DNA of 64,000 nucleotides from Aliidiomarina minuta (GTDB lineage: Bacteria; Pseudomonadota; Gammaproteobacteria; Enterobacterales; Alteromonadaceae). Location: assembly GCF_003987145.1 (NCBI RefSeq), contig NZ_PIPL01000001.1, positions 1,674,001-1,738,000 of the forward strand, in the 5' to 3' direction. This document shows positions 45,242 through 52,750 of the stretch, one piece after another. Made by a program: the position numbers and the translations under genes. Within the stretch, counting starts at the first letter, position 1. Each line of letters starts with the position of its first letter. A model generated the notes under the pieces. The model saw nothing but the letters and a program-made list of their open reading frames with translations. It was not told the DNA's origin and made no database searches.

Positions 45242-46846
45242 TTACAGGCGGAAACGCTTCACTGCTGCGTCCAGTTGCTGTGACAGCGCCTGAAGTTGAT
45301 GTGCGGTAGAGCTTGTATGCTCAGTAGCCTCTTTGTTCTGCTGAGCACCATCGGCAAACCGCTCCACATGGCGAGATACTTCATTGCTCGCTTCATTCTG
45401 TTCATGCAGCGCACCTGAAATATCCTGTACTACAGCGACTACTTTATTGAAGTTATCGCGAATAGTAGATATGGCCGCGCTTGTCTGCTCACCCAGCTGA
45501 CGCCCTTTATCTACCTCTGAAACGCCATTTTCCATTTCTTCGACGGCGTCCTGAGTACCCTTCTGAATTTTGGCAACCATGCCTGAGATTTCATCTGTGG
45601 ATTCGCTGGTGCGTTTCGCTAAAGAGCGAACTTCGTCGGCTACCACTGAGAAGCCTCGTCCCTGTTCACCGGCACGAGCCGCTTCAATGGCTGCGTTCAG
45701 GGCCAGTAAGTTGGTCTGATCCGCAATGCCTTTAATGGTATTAACTATGGATGAGATCTGCTCCGACTGTACACCCAGCTCAATAACCTCATCAGAAGCC
45801 CGGCGCACAACTCGCGCAATACGCTCCATGCTTTGTACCGTCTGCTCAACCACCTCGGCGCTGTTGCGCGTTTCTTCACCAGAAGAAGTTGCTATACGAC
45901 CGGCTTCTTCCGCATTATCAGCAACGTGCTGAATACTGGCACTGAGCTCCTGCACTGAGGCCGCAATAGAACCTGACGAACTGGACTGCTCATTTGAGGT
46001 CGTCGATAACTGCTCAGCAGTGCTGGAAACGGACTGGCTAGCCGTATTAAGCTCGCCTGCCGCCTGGCTGATTTCGGTCATCATCTGACGTAGCTGAGTC
46101 TGCATATTGCTCATCGCCGATAACAACACAGCGACTTCATCCTTGCCGTCTTCATCAATATGCATTGCCAGGTTACCGTCAGCAATGCCTGAAGCCACAC
46201 CCACCGCTTCGTCAAGGCGCTGCTCCAACTGACGTTTAATCAGCCCGGCGGCAGCTACCGCCACGCCAGCAACCAGTAATCCACCTAAGAGCATAAGATT
46301 ACGGGTGAAGGAAGACTGTGCTGAGGCAGTCTGCTGACGCTCAGCAACCAAGGTTACTTCGCGCGTTTCAAAACGCTCGAACAGATTGCGGATATCATTC
46401 ATCAACGCCATACCACGCTGTTCGGAAATAAATGCATTCGCAGCCTCTTCTCCCTGTTGCCGGCGGATCTGAATAGCGGGAGTGACGGCTGTATCTAACC
46501 ATTCTTGATAAGCAGTGTTTATTTGCCCCAACAGCCGCTGCTGCACCTCCGAATCGGACGTCAGATTACGCAGCTCGCGATAGGCTTCATCGAACTCCCG
46601 CTGACCACTGTTATACGGCCCTAAAAATTCGTCATTACCAGCAATCACATAACCACGTTGTCCAGTTTCAATATTAACCAGCTGACGCAGAGCATTATTG
46701 CTCTGAATTAGAATTCTGTAGGTCCTATCCACTTCGGAGATTGCCCTTTGTCCTTCCCCCAAACTGGTAAATACAGAAGCAATAAGTACCACCATAATCG
46801 CAATTACTGCCGCAAACGCGATCATCATCTTATGCACTAACTTCAT
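45242..46846 (-). CDS. Methyl-accepting chemotaxis protein with CHASE3 sensor
   Basis: This 534-aa chemoreceptor has membrane helix 1 (about residues 7-29), a periplasmic CHASE3 four-helix domain (about 35-175, containing NIETGQRGYVIAGN), membrane helix 2 (about 184-204), HAMP (about 205-258) and a cytoplasmic signalling domain with the conserved hairpin tip (DQTNLLALNAAIEAARAGEQ). The ligand is unknown. It has no C-terminal tether pentapeptide for CheR/CheB. It is 39 bp after pyrC on the same strand and ends at a strong terminator. Confidence 0.93.
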   Translation of the reverse strand: MKLVHKMMIAFAAVIAIMVVLIASVFTSLGEGQRAISEVDRTYRILIQSNNALRQLVNIETGQRGYVIAGNDEFLGPYNSGQREFDEAYRELRNLTSDSEVQQRLLGQINTAYQEWLDTAVTPAIQIRRQQGEEAANAFISEQRGMALMNDIRNLFERFETREVTLVAERQQTASAQSSFTRNLMLLGGLLVAGVAVAAAGLIKRQLEQRLDEAVGVASGIADGNLAMHIDEDGKDEVAVLLSAMSNMQTQLRQMMTEISQAAGELNTASQSVSSTAEQLSTTSNEQSSSSGSIAASVQELSASIQHVADNAEEAGRIATSSGEETRNSAEVVEQTVQSMERIARVVRRASDEVIELGVQSEQISSIVNTIKGIADQTNLLALNAAIEAARAGEQGRGFSVVADEVRSLAKRTSESTDEISGMVAKIQKGTQDAVEEMENGVSEVDKGRQLGEQTSAAISTIRDNFNKVVAVVQDISGALHEQNEASNEVSRHVERFADGAQQNKEATEHTSSTAHQLQALSQQLDAAVKRFRL

Positions 46847-46885
46847 TGGTTTTTCCTTTAAAAAGCACCCTGATAGTGCATGTTA

Positions 46886-47938
46886 TCAATCTGATAAGGT
46901 ATTATCGGCTGCAAATCGCCAGGCTAAAGTCTCGCCCGCCCAATAAGGTACAAAATCCTGCTTCGCGATACTTACTTTTTCTGGTACCTGCCAGCTCTCA
47001 CGACGCAACGTAACTTTTTCAGTAGCGCGGGGATAACCATAAAAGTCAGCCCCAAAATGGCTGGCAAAATCTTCCAGCTTATCCAGCGCACCCAGTTCAT
47101 TGAATATTTGAGCATAGAGTTCAAGAGCAGCCGGGGCCGAATAGCAGCCGGCACAACCACAGGCATTTTCTTTTTTATCCTGTGAGTGCGGCGCCGAATC
47201 TGTGCCCAGGAAAAATTTCGGATTGCCACTAATAGCCGCTTGCTGCAATGCTAACTGATGCTGGCGTCTCTTTAATATAGGCAGGCAGTAATTATGGGGC
47301 CGGATACCACCTACTAATATGTCATTGCGGTTCATCAGCAGATGTTGGGGTGTGATAGTAGCGGCCACGTTTTCATTGCAACCCATGACAAAATCAACCG
47401 CGTTTTTAGTGGTGATATGTTCCAGAATCAGCTTGAGCCGAGGATGTTGAGCATGAATATCAACCAGGTAACGGTCAATAAATACCTGCTCACGGTCAAA
47501 GATATCAATATCCGGCTCGGTAACTTCGCCATGCACTAGCAAAGGCACACCCAAATCCGCCATGGCACTCAGCACTTCAGTCAACTGACTGACATCGGTT
47601 ACCCCAGAGGCGGAGTTCGTAGTAGCCCCTGCCGGATAAAGCTTAAAACCAATAACCGCCTCTTCAGCGGCGGCCGCTCTGATATCGGCGACTGTCGTTT
47701 GTTGAGTGAGGTAAAGCGCCATCAAAGGTTGAAAAGCGTATTCTTCCGGGACCGCAGCCATAATACGCTGACGATAAGCCAACGCGAGCTCAACTGAAGT
47801 TACTGGCGGTACCAGATTGGGCATCACAACAGCCCGTCCAAACTGACGCGAGCTGGCAGCGACGGTGCCTGCAAGCAAAGGGCCATCGCGCAGATGCAAG
47901 TGCCAGTCATCCGGGCGGGTTATACTTAGCGTATCCAT
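46886..47938 (-). CDS. pyrC: Dihydroorotase PyrC
   Basis: This 350-aa protein is close to the length of E. coli PyrC (348). It has the zinc-binding DDWHLHLRDGPLL near the N terminus, the FKLYPAGATTNS segment containing the lysine to be carbamylated, and GTDSAPHSQDKKE. It makes dihydroorotate from carbamoyl-aspartate in pyrimidine synthesis. A Shine-Dalgarno AGGAG lies 6-7 bp before the ATG at 47938. Its placement next to pilus and chemotaxis genes looks incidental. Confidence 0.95.
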   Translation of the reverse strand: MDTLSITRPDDWHLHLRDGPLLAGTVAASSRQFGRAVVMPNLVPPVTSVELALAYRQRIMAAVPEEYAFQPLMALYLTQQTTVADIRAAAAEEAVIGFKLYPAGATTNSASGVTDVSQLTEVLSAMADLGVPLLVHGEVTEPDIDIFDREQVFIDRYLVDIHAQHPRLKLILEHITTKNAVDFVMGCNENVAATITPQHLLMNRNDILVGGIRPHNYCLPILKRRQHQLALQQAAISGNPKFFLGTDSAPHSQDKKENACGCAGCYSAPAALELYAQIFNELGALDKLEDFASHFGADFYGYPRATEKVTLRRESWQVPEKVSIAKQDFVPYWAGETLAWRFAADNTLSD

Positions 47939-48049
47939 AACACTCTCCTGTTGTAGAGCAAGTCGACTTTAAAATCGCCGCTCATTGTACAGCAAAGTGC
48001 AGCCAACTGCGCTCATTACTCGCGTAATAGTGCCAGCACGGGGTTCCGC

Positions 48050-48487
48050 TTAAAACTCAAGAGTCACGGTAATAACATCGTTGTAAAAAGCCGGTGTTGC
48101 ATTCTGCCGCGCAGGAATGCGCCCGAACACATCATGGACCTCAGTTCCTGCCGTATTGCCACTAACAATTACAGAGACATCACTGCCATCACCCCATATC
48201 TGGCTATAAGCCACATCTGTATACAGATTATAAATGAGATTCTCGCCGTTGGCCTGCATGGTCCGTGCCGAATAACTGCCACTGCCAGCACTCAGCAGCA
48301 ACGAATATTCTGTGCTGCTCGTGCAGGTTACCGTAATCTGACCGGTGCTCTCTGTCGCAGCGGTATCGAATACATCATAACTACCAAAATTAATACTCTG
48401 GGCGCTCAGGTTACATTCAGCCTGCACGCTCATGGATGTCAACAACGCGGTCAATAGAACCGTGGACGAAGCAATCTTAATTTGCAT
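48050..48487 (-). CDS. Spore coat U (SCPU)-type fimbrial subunit, second pilin of the operon
   Basis: This 145-aa protein has a signal peptide (ending at VQA, about residue 23) and one SCPU domain: a cysteine in ECNLS, ITVTC, and the C-terminal strand VITVTLEF. SCPU domains are the pilin fold of archaic (sigma, Csu-like) chaperone-usher pili. It is the last gene of the operon, the position where Csu operons carry the two-domain tip adhesin CsuE; here only a single domain is present. It may be a short tip or a minor subunit. Confidence 0.85.
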   Translation of the reverse strand: MQIKIASSTVLLTALLTSMSVQAECNLSAQSINFGSYDVFDTAATESTGQITVTCTSSTEYSLLLSAGSGSYSARTMQANGENLIYNLYTDVAYSQIWGDGSDVSVIVSGNTAGTEVHDVFGRIPARQNATPAFYNDVITVTLEF

Positions 48488-48513
48488 TTCCCGAGCCTCC
48501 TTTGACCAGGCAT

Positions 48514-51216
48514 TTACTCAAGACGAGGTTCACAAATGACTGTGCCCAAATCGAGAATAGGTTCATCACTTTGCGGTACCTGTATTTTGAATTCACAGTG
48601 CTGCTGCTGCCAGTAAACCCTGACTTCATTTTCTTCCCCAAGATCAGTCATAAATACCTCACCCCGGTGGCCAATCGTAAAGCGTTTATTATTAACGGAA
48701 GCAATAGCCACTGCACCTATAGGAGCCGGTTGCCCATCCGGCAATATGACGCGGAAAAAAGCATCGCGTGACAGACTTACCGGAAAATCAATAGTTATAC
48801 CGCTACGATAATAAGGTGCAACTTCGCGTGTCAGGCTTTCAATATTGGCATTCAATGGCAAATCAGCCTGTTCAATACTGATACGATTACGCTGATAAGC
48901 GCGCAACCGGGGTATCATCGCATTGCCTTTGCTGTTCGTGCGAGCCACTTGCTGATTATCAGCGTATATCCTTACATCAGGAAAGTCCGGCAATTGCACC
49001 AGTGCAAAGCTGCCAGTCACCGGTCTGCTTGCTGACAAATGCCCTTCGATTAAAGTAAAGGCTCCGCGTAATCCAGCCCGGGTCGAAGTGTTATCACCCC
49101 GCTGATCGACATCCAGGCGGTACTGCCCATAGTCATTCTGATACTGCAGATTTGCCTGACTTGAGTCGTTATCGCCAAGTCCGCTGCGTAAGCGATAACC
49201 GAAGCCAGTTCCGCGCGGCAAGTTACGCTGCAACTGAGCTGAACCTCTCGTATAATTTTCGCTCTGTTGCATGGCTACACTAGCACTGGTGCGCTGCCAG
49301 CCCAGCGGCACATTAAGTGAAAGAGTAAAGCGTGTATCATCGGTATCCAGATAGTGCAAGGCAGCCAATCGCAGGTTTAGAAAGCGATACATACGAACGC
49401 TGTAGCTTGCATTCACAAATTCAATGTCGTTGCGATCACGAAACTGTTGTTGGGTTAAAGAAAGCTGCAGCGAACCAGCGCGGCCAACAGTAACACTGCT
49501 AAAAGCGCGCAGTTGTCTTGCAGGAACCGACCGCAAAGCCAGGTTACCCAGCCGCTGAAAGTCCTCACTGGCAAACTCAACGTCAACGCCCAGATTAAAG
49601 CGCCTGCGCTGATGCTGGATTCCGGCACTGTATAACTGCCCGGCATTACCCTCTGAGTAACTAGTAGCTACGGCTGCGTGCAACAAACTGTTCCAGGGGG
49701 CGACTAAAGTTCCTCCCGCCCCTGCCAACTGGAGATCCTCAGTCAGCTGAGTGTGCATTTCTGAGGTGAAGTAATTACTCACACCATAGCGATGCAGGCC
49801 GCTAAACAGCGGCTGGCCGTAATCGTTGCTGCTCAGGCCATAGTCGCGGCGGATAAAACCCAGTTCTGCTGAATAATCCTGTAACCCAGCTCTTAACAAG
49901 CGACGATTAGCAAAGTAATTCTGTTGAACAACCTGCTCACGCCCCAGAATATCCCTGACGACCATACGTGCTTCGCCGTAACCTGTCATAGCAGGTAAGT
50001 CGTCTATAGTGAATGGTCCCGCGGGCACCTGCCTGCGAAAACGCAGTGCATCGTTAATGAAGAGATCTACAGTTGAAGGCTCCACCGCTTCCCCAACAAA
50101 GCTCAGGCTTGGCATGGTCAGTAATTGTGGCTGGGTGTTAAAATTAGTGCCCCACTGGACACCTGCAAATCGTGCAGAACGGCTCCAGCCGGCCGATCGA
50201 CTGACACTGTCGCCAAGCACCAGCGTAGTCATATGGTCAGGGTTATCTTTACGCCACTGTGTATCCAGACGAATAACCTCTTGCTCATGAAAGTCTGACT
50301 GGTTACGCGCCAACATCCGGTTAGAACCACTGCCCCAACCATTAAATACGCCCAGCTCAAACAGGCCCGATGCACTAACATCATCTTCGCGCTCTACAGC
50401 ATTGAGATCATAGTTCAGAAAGACGCCAGGACTGGCCTGACTCAGCTGCGGCCTTTCCCGTTCATGCCCGCGCATCTGCAGGCGCTCAAAATGAGAAGGA
50501 GAGACCTGAATATTCAGTCGCAGCTGGCGAGGGTTAATGCGGTAGCTAAGATCCAGTCCGCGTAACGAATAAAAATCCTGCCCATACTGCTGAATATAGT
50601 AATTATCCGGCAAAGATATTCTCCAGCGCTGCAGATCATTACCCGCCACCAGCACATCGTGCTCAAGCGTAGTTAAAGCTAATACAGTGCCAAAACCTCC
50701 CCGATCGTTAATGAATACGTCCAGCCACTGCTCATTGGTGACAACCGCCAGCTCATAAAAATCAAGCACCAGGCGAAAGTCAAAACCCTCCATAGGGCGT
50801 AAATCAAAAATATTAAGGGAGACCGCTGTATGAAAAGTGAAGCGAACGTGTGCACTCTCATTGTCAAGGCTGGTGATCTGAACATCTTGAATAGCCGGAT
50901 GCCCATCGGGAATGACGTCATCCAGCCAGTCAGGAAAATTGTGTTGTTGCGGAAAACGAAACACCAATGAGAGATCGGTTGCAGAGCCCCCATGTTGAAT
51001 TTCCGCACTCATTCCTGGGGTGCCTTCTATCACCAGACGGGTTCTGTCCTGCCACTCACCTAGGCGCATACCGCTGATTGAATCTTCAGCAGTTTGGGCA
51101 ACGGCCTGGCTCGGGCTAAACAGCATAAGAAGCGCTGCCAGACAACAGCTTAATATAGCTCGCACTGTCTGGTAATGGTTAGTCGAGCGAAATGAGGCTT
51201 GACTGGTCTTTCCCAT
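48514..51216 (-). CDS. Archaic chaperone-usher fimbrial usher with N-terminal AMIN domain
   Basis: At 900 aa this has a signal peptide (about residues 1-40), an AMIN-like domain (about 45-155), then an outer-membrane usher (about 160-895) with the plug/NTD-type stretch EQWLDVFINDRGGF and the middle-region signature VPAGPFTIDDLPAMTGYGEARMVVRD. The second half of the AMIN repeat (VRFTFHTAVSLNIFDLRP, then RLVLDFYE) closely follows that of E. coli AmiC. AMIN domains bind peptidoglycan; I know of no described usher with one. The gene overlaps the chaperone gene by 38 bp; a GTG at 51165 would avoid the overlap but lacks a Shine-Dalgarno. Confidence 0.88.
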   Translation of the reverse strand: MGKTSQASFRSTNHYQTVRAILSCCLAALLMLFSPSQAVAQTAEDSISGMRLGEWQDRTRLVIEGTPGMSAEIQHGGSATDLSLVFRFPQQHNFPDWLDDVIPDGHPAIQDVQITSLDNESAHVRFTFHTAVSLNIFDLRPMEGFDFRLVLDFYELAVVTNEQWLDVFINDRGGFGTVLALTTLEHDVLVAGNDLQRWRISLPDNYYIQQYGQDFYSLRGLDLSYRINPRQLRLNIQVSPSHFERLQMRGHERERPQLSQASPGVFLNYDLNAVEREDDVSASGLFELGVFNGWGSGSNRMLARNQSDFHEQEVIRLDTQWRKDNPDHMTTLVLGDSVSRSAGWSRSARFAGVQWGTNFNTQPQLLTMPSLSFVGEAVEPSTVDLFINDALRFRRQVPAGPFTIDDLPAMTGYGEARMVVRDILGREQVVQQNYFANRRLLRAGLQDYSAELGFIRRDYGLSSNDYGQPLFSGLHRYGVSNYFTSEMHTQLTEDLQLAGAGGTLVAPWNSLLHAAVATSYSEGNAGQLYSAGIQHQRRRFNLGVDVEFASEDFQRLGNLALRSVPARQLRAFSSVTVGRAGSLQLSLTQQQFRDRNDIEFVNASYSVRMYRFLNLRLAALHYLDTDDTRFTLSLNVPLGWQRTSASVAMQQSENYTRGSAQLQRNLPRGTGFGYRLRSGLGDNDSSQANLQYQNDYGQYRLDVDQRGDNTSTRAGLRGAFTLIEGHLSASRPVTGSFALVQLPDFPDVRIYADNQQVARTNSKGNAMIPRLRAYQRNRISIEQADLPLNANIESLTREVAPYYRSGITIDFPVSLSRDAFFRVILPDGQPAPIGAVAIASVNNKRFTIGHRGEVFMTDLGEENEVRVYWQQQHCEFKIQVPQSDEPILDLGTVICEPRLE

Positions 51217-51925
51217 TTACTCTCGCTTTCAGCTCCAGTCCGCTGGCACTGGTATCCATAAAGTCAGGCGGTAATGCCCACTGCCGGGTGGCACCCGGCA
51301 ATACATAAGTATTCATAGTGCGGGTAAATTCCTGTTCACCAGACATCATGTTTAAAGCGGTCACCTGTGCATGACCGCTGCCATTGTTGGTAGCGTTAAT
51401 AACAGGTTCGCCCGCTGAATTTTCGCCAGCAGCCCATTGCAAAGCGTGCTTAGCAGGACTATCCAGGGGCCGGATAAATACCGGCACACCAATATTTAAC
51501 GCCATTTTTATACCCGCGCTCCTATCCTCAGCCGGTAATTCGCGCAAATATAGACGGTAACTCAATTCAGTATTTTGGTCCGGTGTTCGACGCATGCCTA
51601 CCCGCACAGTTTGTGTCTCGCCACCATTTATGGTGAAAATCGGCGGTACCGCCAGAATCTCGGTGGTTTCACTATAGATGTCTTCATTATCCTGCTGGGT
51701 CCACTTTCTGGCATCCAGCTGAATAGAAACCGGCTGACTACTGCTATTGGTCACCTGCAATGCGAATACCGGACGGTCGGCAGATAATTGCACCCGTATC
51801 GGTTTCACGGAAAAACTGCTGGCCTGCGCAGGCAGCATAAAAAGGAAGAGGGCTATAACACCCAAACAACTACAAAAAAGCAGGCGGATACTATCCACCT
51901 GCTGTGCTTCGTATGCAGTTTTCAT
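51179..51925 (-). CDS. Periplasmic fimbrial chaperone of the archaic (Csu-like) type
   Basis: This 248-aa PapD-like two-domain chaperone has a signal peptide (about residues 1-35, ending AQA), SFSVKPIRVQLSADRPVFALQVTNSS, then SIQLDARKW, TVRVGMRR and YRLYLRELP, the usual G1-F1 pattern of the fimbrial chaperones. It holds SCPU pilins in the periplasm and delivers them to the usher. It starts at the last base of the pilin gene stop and overlaps the usher by 38 bp. Confidence 0.92.
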   Translation of the reverse strand: MKTAYEAQQVDSIRLLFCSCLGVIALFLFMLPAQASSFSVKPIRVQLSADRPVFALQVTNSSSQPVSIQLDARKWTQQDNEDIYSETTEILAVPPIFTINGGETQTVRVGMRRTPDQNTELSYRLYLRELPAEDRSAGIKMALNIGVPVFIRPLDSPAKHALQWAAGENSAGEPVINATNNGSGHAQVTALNMMSGEQEFTRTMNTYVLPGATRQWALPPDFMDTSASGLELKARVNGKDQSSLISLD

Positions 51926-52383
51926 TAGAATACAACAGTAACTGCTACAGTACCCTGATAAGTACCAACCAGTATCTCAGGGTCAGCATCTACACCAGCA
52001 AAGACATCAAAAGTCTGCTCCAGACCGTCTCCGGTACCTGCCTCGACTTCCGTTTCGTTCCAGACTTCCGCAAGTGCCTGGTCGCTATATAAATTATAGG
52101 CAAGCGTAGCAGTGCCATCTGTGTCGTGAGTCAGTTCACCGTATGCAAGCTCGATCGTATAGTCAGTACCATTGGTACAGGTAACAGTAAGAGTGCCGTT
52201 ACCGTCATCGCCAGTTACACCTTCGTTTGGATTGACATCCTCAAAGAGCATGGGAATCGCAGAGACTTCACAGCTTTCTGCAATTTCCACAGTGATATCA
52301 AAATCAGCGGTGTTTTCAGCCTGAACTGCCAGACTTAAGGTACTTGCTGCCGCCATGGCGGTTATGAGTGCTATTTTTTTCAT
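51925..52383 (-). CDS. SCPU-domain major pilin of the chaperone-usher operon
   Basis: This 152-aa protein has a signal peptide (KKIALITAMAAASTLSLAVQA, residues 2-22) and an SCPU domain with a cysteine pair (SCEVSA and VTCTNG) and C-terminal VAVTVVF. The mature protein is very acidic. It is the first gene of the pilin-chaperone-usher-pilin operon, where the major Csu-like subunit lies. The ATG at 52383 has AAGGAG 8 bp upstream; the open frame 11 codons further upstream lacks these features. Its leader carries a c-di-GMP riboswitch. Confidence 0.9.
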   Translation of the reverse strand: MKKIALITAMAAASTLSLAVQAENTADFDITVEIAESCEVSAIPMLFEDVNPNEGVTGDDGNGTLTVTCTNGTDYTIELAYGELTHDTDGTATLAYNLYSDQALAEVWNETEVEAGTGDGLEQTFDVFAGVDADPEILVGTYQGTVAVTVVF

Positions 52384-52519
52384 GGTTGCTTCTCCTTGTG
52401 AGAATCCTGTTCCCACATATTACTTATAAGTTAAGAACAGCATTGAAAGCTTGCAGCATGGCTGTTTATAAAGAGGAGGTAACCGAACAAAGGGAAAAGC
52501 CAGGTCGACGACTAGGTAA
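52384..52519 (-). promoter_or_regulatory. Leader between riboswitch and first pilin, with alternative hairpins
   Basis: No gene lies here. On the minus strand three segments occur in order: AACAGC (52466-52461), GCTGTTC (52441-52435) and GAACAG (52412-52407). The middle segment can pair with either of the others but not both. The last hairpin ends about 10 bases before the AAGGAG ribosome-binding site (52397-52392). A CUCCU stretch (52478-52474) could also pair with that site. This arrangement fits a translational expression platform. The pairing is read by eye. Confidence 0.5.
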
Positions 52520-52612
52520 TTCGAAGTGTGGCGTCCCCTCGATCATAGAATGGTAACCATTCCTTAGACAGGTAGCTTTGCGTCCCCACCTTTCGATGGG
52601 TTTGCCCTTTCA
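52520..52612 (-). ncRNA. Class I cyclic di-GMP riboswitch (GEMM-I)
   Basis: The minus strand reads AAGGGCAAACC, a 6-bp stem capped by GAAA (CCCAUC-GAAA-GGUGGG), then GGGGACGCAAAGC and CUAAGG, matching the V. cholerae Vc2 aptamer almost base for base through the first half. In the second arm GAAUGG-UUA-CCAUUC forms a perfect 6-bp hairpin; it is flanked by UCUAAG and UAUGA, matching the 11-nt GAAA tetraloop receptor that docks the first arm. The lower part closes with GAGGGGACGCC. It lies about 140 bases before the pilin start, with 52613-52750 upstream likely to hold the promoter, though I see no strong one. Confidence 0.92.
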
Positions 52613-52750
52613 ATAATGCGTAACGCCCAGTACAGATTGACGTTACCAGCAATTCTTATCTATTTTTTAACATTGCTGTCAGATTCGACTATAAAGCAAC
52701 CAGTTACTTTACGCAAAGTATATTTTCCGCCCTCGCCACCTCGCTTTAGA

